From Curtobacterium poinsettiae (GTDB lineage Bacteria > Actinomycetota > Actinomycetes > Actinomycetales > Microbacteriaceae): DNA of 64,000 nt. Of the stretch, positions 7,313 to 15,285 are shown piece by piece. The stretch's first letter is position 1; every line of letters starts with the position of its first letter. The stretch is from assembly GCF_025677645.1 (NCBI RefSeq), contig NZ_CP106879.1, positions 3,162,001 through 3,226,000 of the forward strand, written 5' to 3'. The position numbers were made by a program, and so were the translations under genes. The notes beneath the pieces are model-generated. The model searched no databases, was not told the DNA's origin, and saw nothing but the letters and a program-made list of their open reading frames with translations.

Positions 7313-7964
7313 TCACCTTCGCGCCGCGGGCTTCCTCGGCTGCTGCGCGAGCCCGGGTGACGACGACGGCGTCGGCGCGCTCGGCGGACCCGTTGTCGAA
7401 CGGTGGCCGGGGGTCGTACTCGATCTGCAGCTGGATCGCCTCGGCCGCGGGCTGTCCGGCGAGCTCGGCCGCGAGCCACAGCGCCATGTCGATGCCCGCG
7501 CTCACCCCGGCGGCGGTCACGACGGCGCCGTCCCGGGCGATCCGGCCGTCCGTCGGCTGCGCGCCGAAGGCCTCGAGCATCGGCTTCGACGCCCAGTGGG
7601 TGGTCGCGCGCCGGCCGGCGAGCAGCCCGGCGGCGCCGAGCACGAAGGCGCCCGTGCACACCGAGGTGACCCACGTCGCGTGCTCGGCCTGGCGCCGCAC
7701 GAAGGCCACGACGCCCGGGTCGAGCATCGCGTCGAAGGCACCGTCACCACCGGGCACCACGAGGACGTCCGCGGGGCCCGCATCCTCGATCGTCACGGTG
7801 GGGACGAGCGCGAGGCCGCAGTCGCTCGGCACCGGGTCGAGTGTCGCCGCGACGTACTCGACGTGTGCACCCGGCACCCGGCTGAGGACCTGCGCCGGAC
7901 CGGTCAGGTCGAGCTGGGTCAGGTGCGGGAACAGCAGGAACGCGATCCGGATGTCGTCGGCCAT
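7284..7964 (-). CDS. DJ-1/PfpI family protein (isonitrile-hydratase-like)
   Basis: 226 residues from the ATG at 7964. The N-terminus IAFLLFPHLTQLDLTGP and the nucleophile elbow SVCTGAFVLGAAGLLAGR with a central Cys (about residue 103), followed by ATTHW, are typical of the isonitrile-hydratase-like or AraC-N-terminal branch of the DJ-1/PfpI superfamily. No AraC DNA-binding domain follows, so it is a stand-alone enzyme-like protein. A cytosolic hydrolase, hydratase or stress role is likely. The C-terminus is Ala-rich (TRAAAAVLR) and lies inside the 25-bp repeat described nearby. Confidence 0.85.
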   Translation of the reverse strand: MADDIRIAFLLFPHLTQLDLTGPAQVLSRVPGAHVEYVAATLDPVPSDCGLALVPTVTIEDAGPADVLVVPGGDGAFDAMLDPGVVAFVRRQAEHATWVTSVCTGAFVLGAAGLLAGRRATTHWASKPMLEAFGAQPTDGRIARDGAVVTAAGVSAGIDMALWLAAELAGQPAAEAIQLQIEYDPRPPFDNGSAERADAVVVTRARAAAEEARGAKVTRAAAAVLR

Positions 7965-8056
7965 GTCGTGACCATAGTCCCGGCGTTGTCGTACTCGTGG
8001 GCTTGCCTGCTCGTGTTCCTGGGCTGGGCTGGGCCGGGATGGGCTGGGCCCGCCCG

Positions 8057-8677
8057 TCAGCTCCAGACGCCGGAGGTCCCGCGCCGGTGGCTGCCGACCA
8101 GGTGGGTGTCGACGATGCCGAGCGCTTCCATCAGGGCGTACATCGTGGTCGGTCCGACGAAGGCGAACCCGCGCTTCCGCAGCGCCTTCGACAGGGCGAG
8201 GGACTCGTCCGACTTGGTCGGCACCTCGGCGGACGACCGTGGCTCGGGCGTGGTCGCCGGCTGGAACGACCACACGAAGTCGGCGAGCCCGCCGTCCTGC
8301 CGCAGGGCGATCGTGGCGTTCGCGTTGGTGATCGTCGCGAGGATCTTCGCGCGGTTCCGGACGATCCCGGCGTCGGCCATCAGCCGTGCGACGTCGTCCT
8401 CGCCGAAGGCCGCGACGGTCTCGGCGTCGAAGTCCGCGAAGGCTGCACGGAACGCCGGTCGTTTCGCGAGGATCGTGCGCCACGACAGACCCGACTGGAA
8501 CGCCTCGAGCGAGAGCCGCTCGAACACCCCGCGTTCGTCGCGGACGGGCATGCCCCACTCCGTGTCGTAGTACTCGCGCAGGAGCGCGTCCGACGACGCC
8601 CAGACCGGCCGGGCGAGGCCGTCGTCGCCGGTGACGAGGTCGGGCACGGGCGGGGCGTCGACGGGCTCGGTGCTCAT
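8057..8677 (-). CDS. tag: DNA-3-methyladenine glycosylase I
   Basis: 206 residues, close to the usual Tag length. Family markers are the N-terminal YYDTEWGMPVRDERGVFERL, then LEAFQSGLSWRTILAKR, the IVRNRAKILATI region and the late FVGPTTMYALMEALGIVDTH, matching the Tag alkylation-repair fold. The zinc snap of E. coli Tag cannot be fully matched: the N-terminal Cys is absent and only the C-terminal His (GSHRRG) is plausible. The enzyme removes 3-methyladenine from DNA by base excision. It appears to be transcribed alone, downstream of the VOC gene on the same strand. Confidence 0.92.
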   Translation of the reverse strand: MSTEPVDAPPVPDLVTGDDGLARPVWASSDALLREYYDTEWGMPVRDERGVFERLSLEAFQSGLSWRTILAKRPAFRAAFADFDAETVAAFGEDDVARLMADAGIVRNRAKILATITNANATIALRQDGGLADFVWSFQPATTPEPRSSAEVPTKSDESLALSKALRKRGFAFVGPTTMYALMEALGIVDTHLVGSHRRGTSGVWS

Positions 8678-8714
8678 GCGACCATCCTGGCGGGCGCCGC
8701 CGACAGCGCCTGGC

Positions 8715-9131
8715 TCACTCGGCGGGCGGGCCGTCCTGCGTCGCCTGCTCGTCCATCCACACGTACTCCCAGCGGTGTCCGTCCGGGTCGGTGAAGCTCC
8801 GCTGGTACATGAAGCCGAGGTCCATCTCCGGCCGGTCCTCGATGCCCCCGGCGGCGACCGCGGCGTCGACGACCCGGTGGACGTCCTCCTTCGACGGGGC
8901 GCTGAGCGAGTTGATGACCTCGATCGTGTCGGCGTCGGCGATCGTCTTGTCGGTGAACTCGGCGAACTTCGCCGTCGTCAGGATCATGACGTAGATCGAC
9001 TCGGACACCACCACGCACGCCGCGGTGTCGTCGCTGAAGGCCGGGTTGATCGAGTACCCGAGTGCCTCGTAGAACGCCTTCGAGCGCTCGAGGTCCGTGA
9101 CGGGCAGGTTGATGAAGACCATCGTGTCCAT
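8715..9131 (-). CDS. VOC/glyoxalase family protein
   Basis: 138 residues from the ATG at 9131, preceded by GAAAGGAA at a good distance. It has the two beta-alpha-beta-beta-beta modules of the vicinal oxygen chelate fold: MVFINLPVTDLERSKAFYEALGY and, in the second half, FTDPDGHRWEYVWMD. The latter GHxWE is the common second-module metal or substrate site. It resembles glyoxalase-like proteins of unknown substrate. It lies 37 bases upstream of tag on the same strand and may share its transcript. Confidence 0.85.
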   Translation of the reverse strand: MDTMVFINLPVTDLERSKAFYEALGYSINPAFSDDTAACVVVSESIYVMILTTAKFAEFTDKTIADADTIEVINSLSAPSKEDVHRVVDAAVAAGGIEDRPEMDLGFMYQRSFTDPDGHRWEYVWMDEQATQDGPPAE

Positions 9132-9232
9132 GGCGGTTCCTTTCGTCACGCTCAACCTGGACCCACCTGGACCAGCGCGCAACCGTTTCGTGAGGGAACC
9201 AACCGGTCAAGGTGTGTGCAGCCCAGCCCGGA

Positions 9233-9272
9233 AACGACGAAGTCGCTGTCGTCCGACAGCGACTTCGTCGTT
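9233..9272 (-). terminator. Hairpin terminator of the symporter operon
   Basis: Perfect 19-bp arms (AACGACGAAGTCGCTGTCG and its complement) with a 2-base loop. It lies 35 bases after the stop codon of the small membrane protein on the minus strand, so it most likely ends the symporter transcript and also shields the VOC gene. Confidence 0.75.
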
Positions 9273-9307
9273 CCGCGTCAGGCCGGGGACGCCCGACCCG
9301 AGCGGCC

Positions 9308-9643
9308 TCAGGCCAACTCGCGCCCCTCGCCCGCGGCACGCTGGTGCGACTCGGCCTCGGCCTGGCCGATGATGTCCTCGGCGGGCACCGGGTTCAGGCG
9401 GTCCCAGAGGAAGAACAGGCCGCCGCCGATGAGCAGCGAGATCCCAACCCACAGGTTGATGTGGATCCCGCCGGTCTTCTCGGGGTCGGTGTTCCAGTGC
9501 ACGATCCCGACGATGGTCGTGATCACGCCGTAGAGCACGAACAGGCCGCCGAGGATGCGGCGCAGGTCGAGTCGGCGGGTGGAGCGGACGAGGGCTGCCT
9601 TCTGCTCCTCGGTCATCGCGCCGGGGGTGGTGGTGTCACTCAT
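9308..9643 (-). CDS. Small two-helix membrane protein, partner of the SSS symporter
   Basis: 111 residues, ATG at 9643 preceded by GAAGGAGA. The polar N-terminus (residues 1-28) is followed by a first helix around residues 30-48 (ILGGLFVLYGVITTIVGIV), a short loop containing NTDPEKTGG, a second helix around residues 61-78, and a charged tail. It begins 22 bases after the symporter stop on the same strand and the pair ends at the hairpin at 9233-9272. A small accessory subunit of the transporter is a fair guess from position and co-expression only. I do not recognise a named family. Confidence 0.7.
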   Translation of the reverse strand: MSDTTTPGAMTEEQKAALVRSTRRLDLRRILGGLFVLYGVITTIVGIVHWNTDPEKTGGIHINLWVGISLLIGGGLFFLWDRLNPVPAEDIIGQAEAESHQRAAGEGRELA

Positions 9644-9665
9644 GAGAAGTGGTCTCCTTCGCGGA

Positions 9666-11336
9666 TCAGAGGAACGGGAGGTACAGGACGACGCACAGCA
9701 CGAGCGCGACGGTACCGAGCAGGGCGGGCGAGCGGTACCAGGCGGTGTCCGTCGCGACCGAGTCGCCGTGCAGGTCGATCTTGCCGACGCCGTAGACGAG
9801 CCCACCGAGCTCCTTCTCGTCCTTCGGCTTGGTGAGCATCGAGACGACGAAGCCGACGACCAGCACGGTGACGAACGAGATGATCGCGCCGTACAGGGTC
9901 TCCGCGGTCGCGGTGGCGAACAGGTCCGGGTTGACCAGGTAGGCGATCCAGGTGATCGTCGGGGTCACGATGCCGAGGACGTAGCCCCAGAGCGCTCCCT
10001 GCGTCGTCATGCGCTTCCACAGCAGGCCGAGGATGAACACGGCGAACAGCGGTGCGTTGAAGAACGAGAACAGCGTCTGCATGTACGTCATGATGTTCGA
10101 CGCCTGGGCCGCGATGAACGCGGTCGCGATACCGACCACGACGCCGACGACGGTGACCCAGCGGCCGGTCTTCAGGTAGTGCAGGTCGGGCATGTTCGGG
10201 CGGATGTAGCGCTGCCAGATGTCGTAGGTGAAGACGGTGTTGAACGACGAGACGTTCGCCGCCATGCCGGCCATGAAGGACGCCAGCAGGCCGGTCACCG
10301 CGATGCCGAGCACACCGGTCGGCAGGTACATCTGGATGAGCTTCGGGATCGCGTCGTTGTAGGTCAGCGTGCCGTCGGCGAACTGGTTGCCCACCACGGC
10401 CGCGGCGATGAGGCCCGGGATCACGACGATGGCCGGGATGAAGAGCTTCGGGATCGCGGCGATGAGCGGGGTGCGGCGGGCCGCGGACATGTTCTTCGCC
10501 GAGAACGCACGCTGCACCTCGGTGAAGTTCGTGGTCCAGTAGCCGAACCCGAGCACGAAGCCCAGGCCGAGCACGATGGCGAGCCAGTTGGCGCCGATCG
10601 GGTTGGTGACGTCGCCGAAGCCGGTGCCGGCCCAGGCCTGCAGGTGCTGCACGCCCTGGGTCTCGGTGATGGCCTTCGACAGGCCGTCCCAGCCGCCGAC
10701 GCGGTGCAGACCGACGATCGTCAGCGGGATGAGCCCCGCGATGATCACGAAGAACTGCATGACCTCGTTGTAGATCGCGCTCGAGAGCCCGCCGAGGGTG
10801 ATGTAGACGAGCACGAAGCCGGCGGAGACGATGATCGCCAGCCACTCCGGCCAGCCGAGCATGGCCTCGATGACGATGGCCATCGCGTAGAGGTTGATGC
10901 CCGCGATGAGCACGTTCGACACCGCGAACGCGATCGCGTTCACCAGGTGCGGCGCCTTGCCGAAGCGGCGCAGCATGAACTCCGGCACGGAGCGGACCTT
11001 CGAGCCGTAGTAGAACGGCATCATCACGAGGCCGAGGAACACCATCGCGGGCACGGCGCCGACGAGGTAGTAGTGCAGGGTGGACATGCCGATCTGGGCA
11101 CCGTTGGCCGCCATGCCGAGGATCTCGGTGGCGCCGAGGTTCGCGGACACGAACGCCAGGCCGGTGATCCACGCCGGCATCGAGCGCCCGGACAGGAAGA
11201 AGTCCATGCTCGTCCGGACCTGCTTGCGGGCGGTGAACCCGATCCCGATGACGACCGCGAAGTACACGATGATCATCAGGTAGTCGACCCAGCCCAAGTC
11301 GAGCCGGATCCCTTCGTTCGCTGCAGCGAGAACCAT
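9666..11336 (-). CDS. Sodium:solute symporter (SSS family, SGLT-like)
   Basis: 556 residues with about 14 transmembrane segments, similar in length to bacterial SGLT proteins. Landmarks are FFLSGRSMPAWITGLAFVSA near residue 50, GATEILGMAANGAQ, and ITLGGLSSAIYNEVMQFF, the SSS signature around residue 185. It should use the sodium gradient to import a sugar or other small solute. The presence of GATE and the long C-terminal part point to the sugar-transporting branch rather than proline or pantothenate, but the substrate is uncertain. It is transcribed with the small membrane protein downstream; a candidate operator lies 69 bases upstream of its start. Confidence 0.88.
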   Translation of the reverse strand: MVLAAANEGIRLDLGWVDYLMIIVYFAVVIGIGFTARKQVRTSMDFFLSGRSMPAWITGLAFVSANLGATEILGMAANGAQIGMSTLHYYLVGAVPAMVFLGLVMMPFYYGSKVRSVPEFMLRRFGKAPHLVNAIAFAVSNVLIAGINLYAMAIVIEAMLGWPEWLAIIVSAGFVLVYITLGGLSSAIYNEVMQFFVIIAGLIPLTIVGLHRVGGWDGLSKAITETQGVQHLQAWAGTGFGDVTNPIGANWLAIVLGLGFVLGFGYWTTNFTEVQRAFSAKNMSAARRTPLIAAIPKLFIPAIVVIPGLIAAAVVGNQFADGTLTYNDAIPKLIQMYLPTGVLGIAVTGLLASFMAGMAANVSSFNTVFTYDIWQRYIRPNMPDLHYLKTGRWVTVVGVVVGIATAFIAAQASNIMTYMQTLFSFFNAPLFAVFILGLLWKRMTTQGALWGYVLGIVTPTITWIAYLVNPDLFATATAETLYGAIISFVTVLVVGFVVSMLTKPKDEKELGGLVYGVGKIDLHGDSVATDTAWYRSPALLGTVALVLCVVLYLPFL

Positions 11337-11404
11337 TCACATCTCCACGTCAGTGTGTTGCAGTCGACAACTCTGCCGACCCGGACGGAGACGTTACACC
11401 GATT

Positions 11405-11418
11405 TGTGATCGTTCACA
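11405..11418. promoter_or_regulatory. Palindrome upstream of the symporter gene
   Basis: TGTGATCGTTCACA is a perfect TGTGA-N4-TCACA palindrome, 69 bases upstream of the symporter start and 61 bases upstream of the aroQ start. The spacing is 2 bases shorter than an E. coli CRP site, so the binding protein is unknown. Confidence 0.45.
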
Positions 11419-11478
11419 TAGCCAGCACATGCATCACTCGAGCCGCGTAGCGCTCCCCCGGTTCGCTACGCTCGGCCC

Positions 11479-11922
11479 ATGACCGACGCGTCGCGCATCC
11501 TCGTCCTCAACGGCCCGAACCTCGACATCCTCGGCCGCCGTGACCCGGAGCAGTACGGCACCGTGACGCTCGCCGAGATCGAGGCGATCGTGCACACCGA
11601 GGCGGCCGTGCACGGGCTCGAGGCCGACTTCCGCCAGACGAACCGAGAGGGCGAGCTCGTCGAGTGGCTGCACGAGGCGCTCGACGGCTTCGCCGCGGTC
11701 GTCATCAACCCCGCCGCCTACGCGCACACCTCGGTCGCGCTGCACGACGCGGTGGAGGCCCTGTGGGTCCCCGTCGTCGAGGTGCACCTGTCGAACACGT
11801 GGAAGCGCGAGCCGTTCCGCCACGTCGACCACGTCGCCACCGCCGCGACGGCGGTCATCGCCGGCGCGGGCGCCGACGGCTACCGCCTGGCGGTCGCGCA
11901 CGTCGCGTCCCTGCTCAGCTGA
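11479..11922 (+). CDS. aroQ: Type II 3-dehydroquinate dehydratase
   Basis: 147 residues, the standard length of the small type II enzyme, which forms dodecamers in the cytosol and converts 3-dehydroquinate to 3-dehydroshikimate in the shikimate pathway. The expected active-site elements are present: LNGPNLDILGRRDPEQYG with the catalytic Arg and Tyr, the Asn in VINPAAYAHTS with its His, and EVHLSNTWKREPFRH with the catalytic His and the substrate-binding Arg. NPAAY replaces the more common NPGAY, a mild variant. It is monocistronic, with a strong hairpin just after the stop. Confidence 0.93.
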   Translation: MTDASRILVLNGPNLDILGRRDPEQYGTVTLAEIEAIVHTEAAVHGLEADFRQTNREGELVEWLHEALDGFAAVVINPAAYAHTSVALHDAVEALWVPVVEVHLSNTWKREPFRHVDHVATAATAVIAGAGADGYRLAVAHVASLLS

Positions 11923-11932
11923 GCTGACGACC

Positions 11933-11974
11933 GGACGGGAGGCCCGTGGCGGCGTCGCCACGGGCCTCCCGTCC
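11933..11974 (+). terminator. Hairpin terminator after aroQ
   Basis: 18-bp perfect arms (GGACGGGAGGCCCGTGGC and complement) with a 6-base loop, 10 bases after the aroQ stop. It is nearly the same sequence as the hairpin at 42111-42152, differing in the loop. Confidence 0.8.
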
Positions 11975-12032
11975 GCCTGCTGGTCACGCTGGGTCGCGCC
12001 CGTTCCTTCCCATGGCACGCGCGATGCCTGGT

Positions 12033-12101
12033 GGTTCCGGGCACACCTGGTGAGAAGTTCCGACCAGGTACGCCCGGAAGCGCCAGGTACGCCCGGAAGC
12101 G
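12033..12101. repeat. Palindrome with a duplicated right arm
   Basis: The left arm 12033-12051 (GGTTCCGGGCACACCTGGT) pairs with 12063-12081 with about 3 mismatches and an 11-base loop. The right-arm sequence is then repeated as an exact 19-bp tandem copy (CCAGGTACGCCCGGAAGCG at 12064-12082 and 12083-12101). It lies between the converging aroQ and FMN reductase genes. Confidence 0.7.
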
Positions 12102-12114
12102 CAGTGCGCGCGGA

Positions 12115-12711
12115 TCAGAACTCGGCGGGGCGCCGCACGTCGGTCAGGCCGGCGGTGGCGAAGCCGCCGCGGATGAGCGGCACGGCCCGGCGCACTGCCT
12201 GGTCGATGCGGAGCTCCAGGTCGACGCTCGCGATGTCGTAGCCACCCTCGCGCTTGGCGAAGTCCCGCTCGTTCCCGAACACCCCGAGCGGCAGGGTCGT
12301 GGACTGGAAGAACCCGAACAGCGGGCGCATCTGGTGCTCGACGAGCAGGGCGTGTCGGTCACTGCCGCCGGTGGCGGTCAGGAGCACCGGGGTGTCGACG
12401 AGGTCGTACTGGCCGACCCAGTCGAAGAACAGCTTGAAGGCGCCGGAGTAGGCCGCTCGGAAGGCCGGACTGCCGACGACGAGCACGTCCGCGGCCTCCA
12501 CCGTCTCGAGGGCCCGGCGGGTGCGCTCGGACATCGTCTCGCGACCCGAGGCCGCTCCGAGGTCGGCGAGCAGCGGGCCGATCTCGATCGTCTCGGTCCG
12601 GGCGCCGTCGATCTCCTCGGCCAGCCGGGCCACCGTCGCCGCGACCAGGGTCGAGGTCCGCGAGGGGTCCGATGGGCTGCCACTGACACCGACGACCAGT
12701 TCTCCGCTCAT
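12115..12711 (-). CDS. NAD(P)H-dependent FMN reductase (SsuE/MsuE-like)
   Basis: 198 residues from the ATG at 12711. The flavodoxin-like fold is recognisable: the first strand and phosphate loop read VVGVSGSPSDPSRTSTLV, the middle has VLVVGSPAFRAAYSGAFKLFFDWV (the G-S-P-x-x-x-x-x-Y-S-G motif of NADPH-dependent FMN reductases), and later LLTATGGSDRHALLVEHQMRPLFGFF. These enzymes supply reduced FMN to two-component flavin monooxygenases. LLM-type monooxygenases occur elsewhere in the window (33.4 and 63.2 kb) but are not adjacent. No strong ribosome site is seen. Confidence 0.85.
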   Translation of the reverse strand: MSGELVVGVSGSPSDPSRTSTLVAATVARLAEEIDGARTETIEIGPLLADLGAASGRETMSERTRRALETVEAADVLVVGSPAFRAAYSGAFKLFFDWVGQYDLVDTPVLLTATGGSDRHALLVEHQMRPLFGFFQSTTLPLGVFGNERDFAKREGGYDIASVDLELRIDQAVRRAVPLIRGGFATAGLTDVRRPAEF

Positions 12712-12799
12712 GCGGTCGATGCTCACACGCTGCCGGCGCGGGCGGCACGTTCGTGACGACATGTGTCGGGTGCCAGTCGGTCGGGGTAGCGTCCGCGCC

Positions 12800-13267
12800 A
12801 TGCAGACCTTCCTGCCGTACGCCGACTTCCGGGCATCCGCCGAGGTCCTCGACGACCGGCGGCTCGGCAAGCAGCGGGTCGAGACCCTGCAGGTGATGCG
12901 CGCCCTGACGCTCCCCGACTACGGCTGGCAGCACCACCCGGTGACGGCGATGTGGCGTGGCTACCGTCCGGCGCTGATGGCGTACCAAGAGGCCACGTGC
13001 CGCGTCTGGGCCGAGCGCGGGTACGCCGACACGTGCCTCGAGAAGACCCTGCTCGACCTGGGTCGTGTGCCGGAGGACCTGGCGGCGTACGAGCGCGGCA
13101 ACGTGCCGATCCCGCCGTGGAACGACGACGAGGCCCTGCACGTCTCGCACCGGTCGAAGCTCGTACAGAAGGCGCCGGAGCACTACCGGGAGCTGTTCCC
13201 GGACGTGCCCGACGACCTGGACTACGTCTGGCCCGGGACCCCCGAACCGGCGACCCGCGCCGTCTGA
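12800..13267 (+). CDS. MSMEG_6728-family protein (pyrimidine-dimer-glycosylase-like)
   Basis: 155 residues. The opening MQTFLPYADFRASAEVLDDRRLGKQRVE is characteristic of the actinobacterial MSMEG_6728 family, related to pyrimidine-dimer DNA glycosylases; only the first 20 residues carry the key pattern of FLP, L-D-x-x-R-L and K-Q-R-V-E. The rest includes the HHPVTAMWRGY and PPWNDDEALHVSHRSKL segments common in the family. A DNA-repair role is suggested by homology but is not proven for this branch. It is divergent from the FMN reductase with a short shared upstream region. Confidence 0.8.
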   Translation: MQTFLPYADFRASAEVLDDRRLGKQRVETLQVMRALTLPDYGWQHHPVTAMWRGYRPALMAYQEATCRVWAERGYADTCLEKTLLDLGRVPEDLAAYERGNVPIPPWNDDEALHVSHRSKLVQKAPEHYRELFPDVPDDLDYVWPGTPEPATRAV

Positions 13268-13289
13268 CCGTCGGGCGACCGCCTGGCCG

Positions 13290-13580
13290 TCAGGCGACCG
13301 GGATCCAGCGACCACCCTCACGCCGGGTGACGACGTCGGAGCGGATCTCGACCGCGTCCCGCAGTCCGTCGACCACGGCGTCGCGGACGGCCGCGGCGAC
13401 ACGGTCGTCGTCGGCCTCGAAGCGCACGACCGCGCACGGGACGCCACGGAGCAGCCGGACGTCCTCGGCCTCGACGACGGCGCGGTCGCGCACCAGTGCG
13501 GCCGCGGCGGGCAGGACGGCGTCCGGTGCCGTGCCGGGCGCGAGGGCACCGATCGCCAGGGTCACGCGGTACGAGGGCAC
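13290..13580 (-). CDS. Hypothetical protein, 96 residues
   Basis: Uses a GTG start at 13580 with no ribosome site, so translation may be leaderless. The sequence is a compact alpha/beta type: VTLAIGALAPG, then a helix DAVLPAAAALVRDR, then VPCAVVRFEADDDRVAAAVRDAVV and a C-terminal VTRREGGRWIPVA. This pattern suggests a small globular protein of the ferredoxin-like kind. I do not recognise the family. It is convergent with the MSMEG_6728 gene. Confidence 0.6.
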   Translation of the reverse strand: MPSYRVTLAIGALAPGTAPDAVLPAAAALVRDRAVVEAEDVRLLRGVPCAVVRFEADDDRVAAAVRDAVVDGLRDAVEIRSDVVTRREGGRWIPVA

Positions 13581-13589
13581 GCGACGACG

Positions 13590-13797
13590 CTACCGGGGAA
13601 CCGGACCCCGCCGTGGGCTGCAGGGGAACCGACGCCGCTCAGGGGTGCGGACGTCGACCCACGGCGGGATCGCGGTGTACGGCGGGACACGACGACAGGG
13701 GGAACGTCGCGCCCCGCGCCGGACGTCGATCAGGGGTCGACATCCGGTCTGGGTCCACCGCGCGGCTCGGTTCAGGGGAACCGCACGGTGGTGGACC
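13590..13797. repeat. Noncoding stretch with nested inverted repeats
   Basis: About 200 bases without a convincing gene. The motif GGGGAACC occurs three times. One dyad is CCCGCCGTGGG (13607-13617) with CCCACGGCGGG (13658-13668). Another is GTCCACC (13753-13759) with GGTGGAC (13790-13796), nesting CGGTTC (13768-13773) with GAACCG (13778-13783) and a 4-base loop. Folded RNA or a repeat-element remnant are both possible. Confidence 0.55.
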
Positions 13798-14064
13798 TCA
13801 AGGGTGTTCGGTGTCCTCTCGGTACCGGTCCGTCTCGGTCGGTGCGGGCATCGACCGGAGGGCGGCGGCTGGCCGGACCATCGGGAGCAGGGCACTCCCG
13901 GCGGTCGCGAGCGCTCCGACCACGGCGATGACCCCCAGCGGGGCCGTGCCGAGGTCGTGCTGCGCTGCCAGGGCGAGCGCGACGAGGGTGGCCGGCGCCG
14001 GCAGGAGCTGCACCGCTCGGAAGCGGTCGTCCCGTCGCGTCCGGGTCATCATCGCGTTCGCCAT
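13798..14064 (-). CDS. Small two-helix membrane protein, hypothetical
   Basis: 88 residues from the ATG at 14064 (MANAMMTRTRRDD); an upstream in-frame start at 14109 is possible. A basic N-terminus is followed by two hydrophobic helices around residues 20-36 (LPAPATLVALALAA) and 44-66 (PLGVIAVVGALATAGSALL), then a polar tail. Codon use and composition match its neighbours. No family is recognised and the neighbours give no clue. Confidence 0.55.
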   Translation of the reverse strand: MANAMMTRTRRDDRFRAVQLLPAPATLVALALAAQHDLGTAPLGVIAVVGALATAGSALLPMVRPAAALRSMPAPTETDRYREDTEHP

Positions 14065-14143
14065 GACGACACTCTGACGCAGATCGGTTGTCCGCAGAAG
14101 GGGGGACACGTACCCAGAGATGGAGTAGAACGTCTAGTACACC

Positions 14144-15283
14144 TCAGCCGAGAGCGCGGACGGTCGCCACGGCGTCGGCCACGGCCTCGACGACGACCGG
14201 GACGTCGTCAGCCGCGAGGGCCACGTCGAACGTCAGGCGGAGCGCGGTGCGGGCCACGTCCTCCGGGATCCCGAGCGCCGTGAGCACGTGGGAGGCCTCG
14301 GTGCTGCCCGCAGCACAGGCACTGCCCGACGACGACACCACGTCACGCTGCTCGAGCTCGAGCAGGACGGTCTCGCCGTTGACGCCCGGGAAGCAGAACG
14401 ACGCGTGCCCGGGCAGCCGGTGCTCCCGCGAACCGGTGACGAACGCGCCGGGGACCGCGGCGAGCACACCGTCGAGCACCGCGTCGCGCACGGTGATCGC
14501 CGCGCCCTCTCCCGACCGAACGGTCTCCGCCGCCAGCCCGAGGGCGGTCGCCACCGCCACGGCACCGGCCACGTCCTCGGTGCCGGACCGCCGCCCCCGT
14601 TCCTGTCCCCCGCCGTGCAGCAGCGGCTCGAGCGGGACGCCGGCGCGCACGGCCAGCACACCGGTGCCCTTCGGTGCGCCCAGCTTGTGCCCCGACAGCG
14701 ACAGCGCGTCGACCCCGAGGGGCCCCAGACCGATCGGCAGCCAGGGTGCGGACTGCACGGCGTCGGTGTGGAACCGCGCCCCGACCTCGTGCGCCACCGC
14801 CGCGAGCGCGGGGACGTCCTGCACGGTGCCGATCTCGTTGTCGGCGTGGGCGATCGAGACGAGCGTGGTGTCCGGCCGGAGTGCCGCGCGCAGCACCGCC
14901 GGGTCGACGCGGCCGTCCGGCCCGACGGGCAGCACCGTGACGTCGAAGTCGTGGAAGCGGGCGAGGTACGCGCAGCTCTCCAGCACCGCCTCGTGCTCGG
15001 TCGCGCTGGTGACGACGTGCCGACCGCGGGGCGTGGCGAGGGCGATCCCCTTGATCGCGGTGTTCGCCCCCTCGGTGCCGCCAGTGGTGAAGACGACCTC
15101 GGCGGGCCGGCACCCGAGCACCCCGGCGACGGCGGTCCGTGCGGCGGCGAGTCCCCGGGCGGCCTGGTCCCCGACCCCGTGCGTCGACGAGGGGTTGCCG
15201 AACACCCCCGTCAGGTAGGGCCACATCGCCTCGAGCACCTCGCGGCGAACCGGGGTGGTGGCGGAGCGGTCCAGGTAGAACAC
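14144..15283 (-). CDS. Cysteine desulfurase (NifS/IscS-like) of the NAD operon
   Basis: 379 residues from a GTG at 15283, just 2 bases after the nadC stop. PLP enzyme of the class V aminotransferase fold. The PLP lysine lies in LSLSGHKLGAPKG, the cofactor-stacking His in ATEHEAVL, the TGGTEGANTA loop binds the phosphate, and the mobile catalytic Cys is in SSSGSACAAGS. It releases sulfur from cysteine for iron-sulfur cluster assembly. As the last gene of an operon whose quinolinate synthase needs a [4Fe-4S] cluster, it likely serves NadA maturation, an arrangement known from several bacteria. Confidence 0.9.
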   Translation of the reverse strand: MFYLDRSATTPVRREVLEAMWPYLTGVFGNPSSTHGVGDQAARGLAAARTAVAGVLGCRPAEVVFTTGGTEGANTAIKGIALATPRGRHVVTSATEHEAVLESCAYLARFHDFDVTVLPVGPDGRVDPAVLRAALRPDTTLVSIAHADNEIGTVQDVPALAAVAHEVGARFHTDAVQSAPWLPIGLGPLGVDALSLSGHKLGAPKGTGVLAVRAGVPLEPLLHGGGQERGRRSGTEDVAGAVAVATALGLAAETVRSGEGAAITVRDAVLDGVLAAVPGAFVTGSREHRLPGHASFCFPGVNGETVLLELEQRDVVSSSGSACAAGSTEASHVLTALGIPEDVARTALRLTFDVALAADDVPVVVEAVADAVATVRALG

Positions 15284-15285
15284 GG

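Noticed and set aside
8005..8056. GGGCT pentamer repeats between the DJ-1 and tag genes
   Set aside because: Only about five imperfect copies, compatible with simple low-complexity drift in a GC-rich gap.
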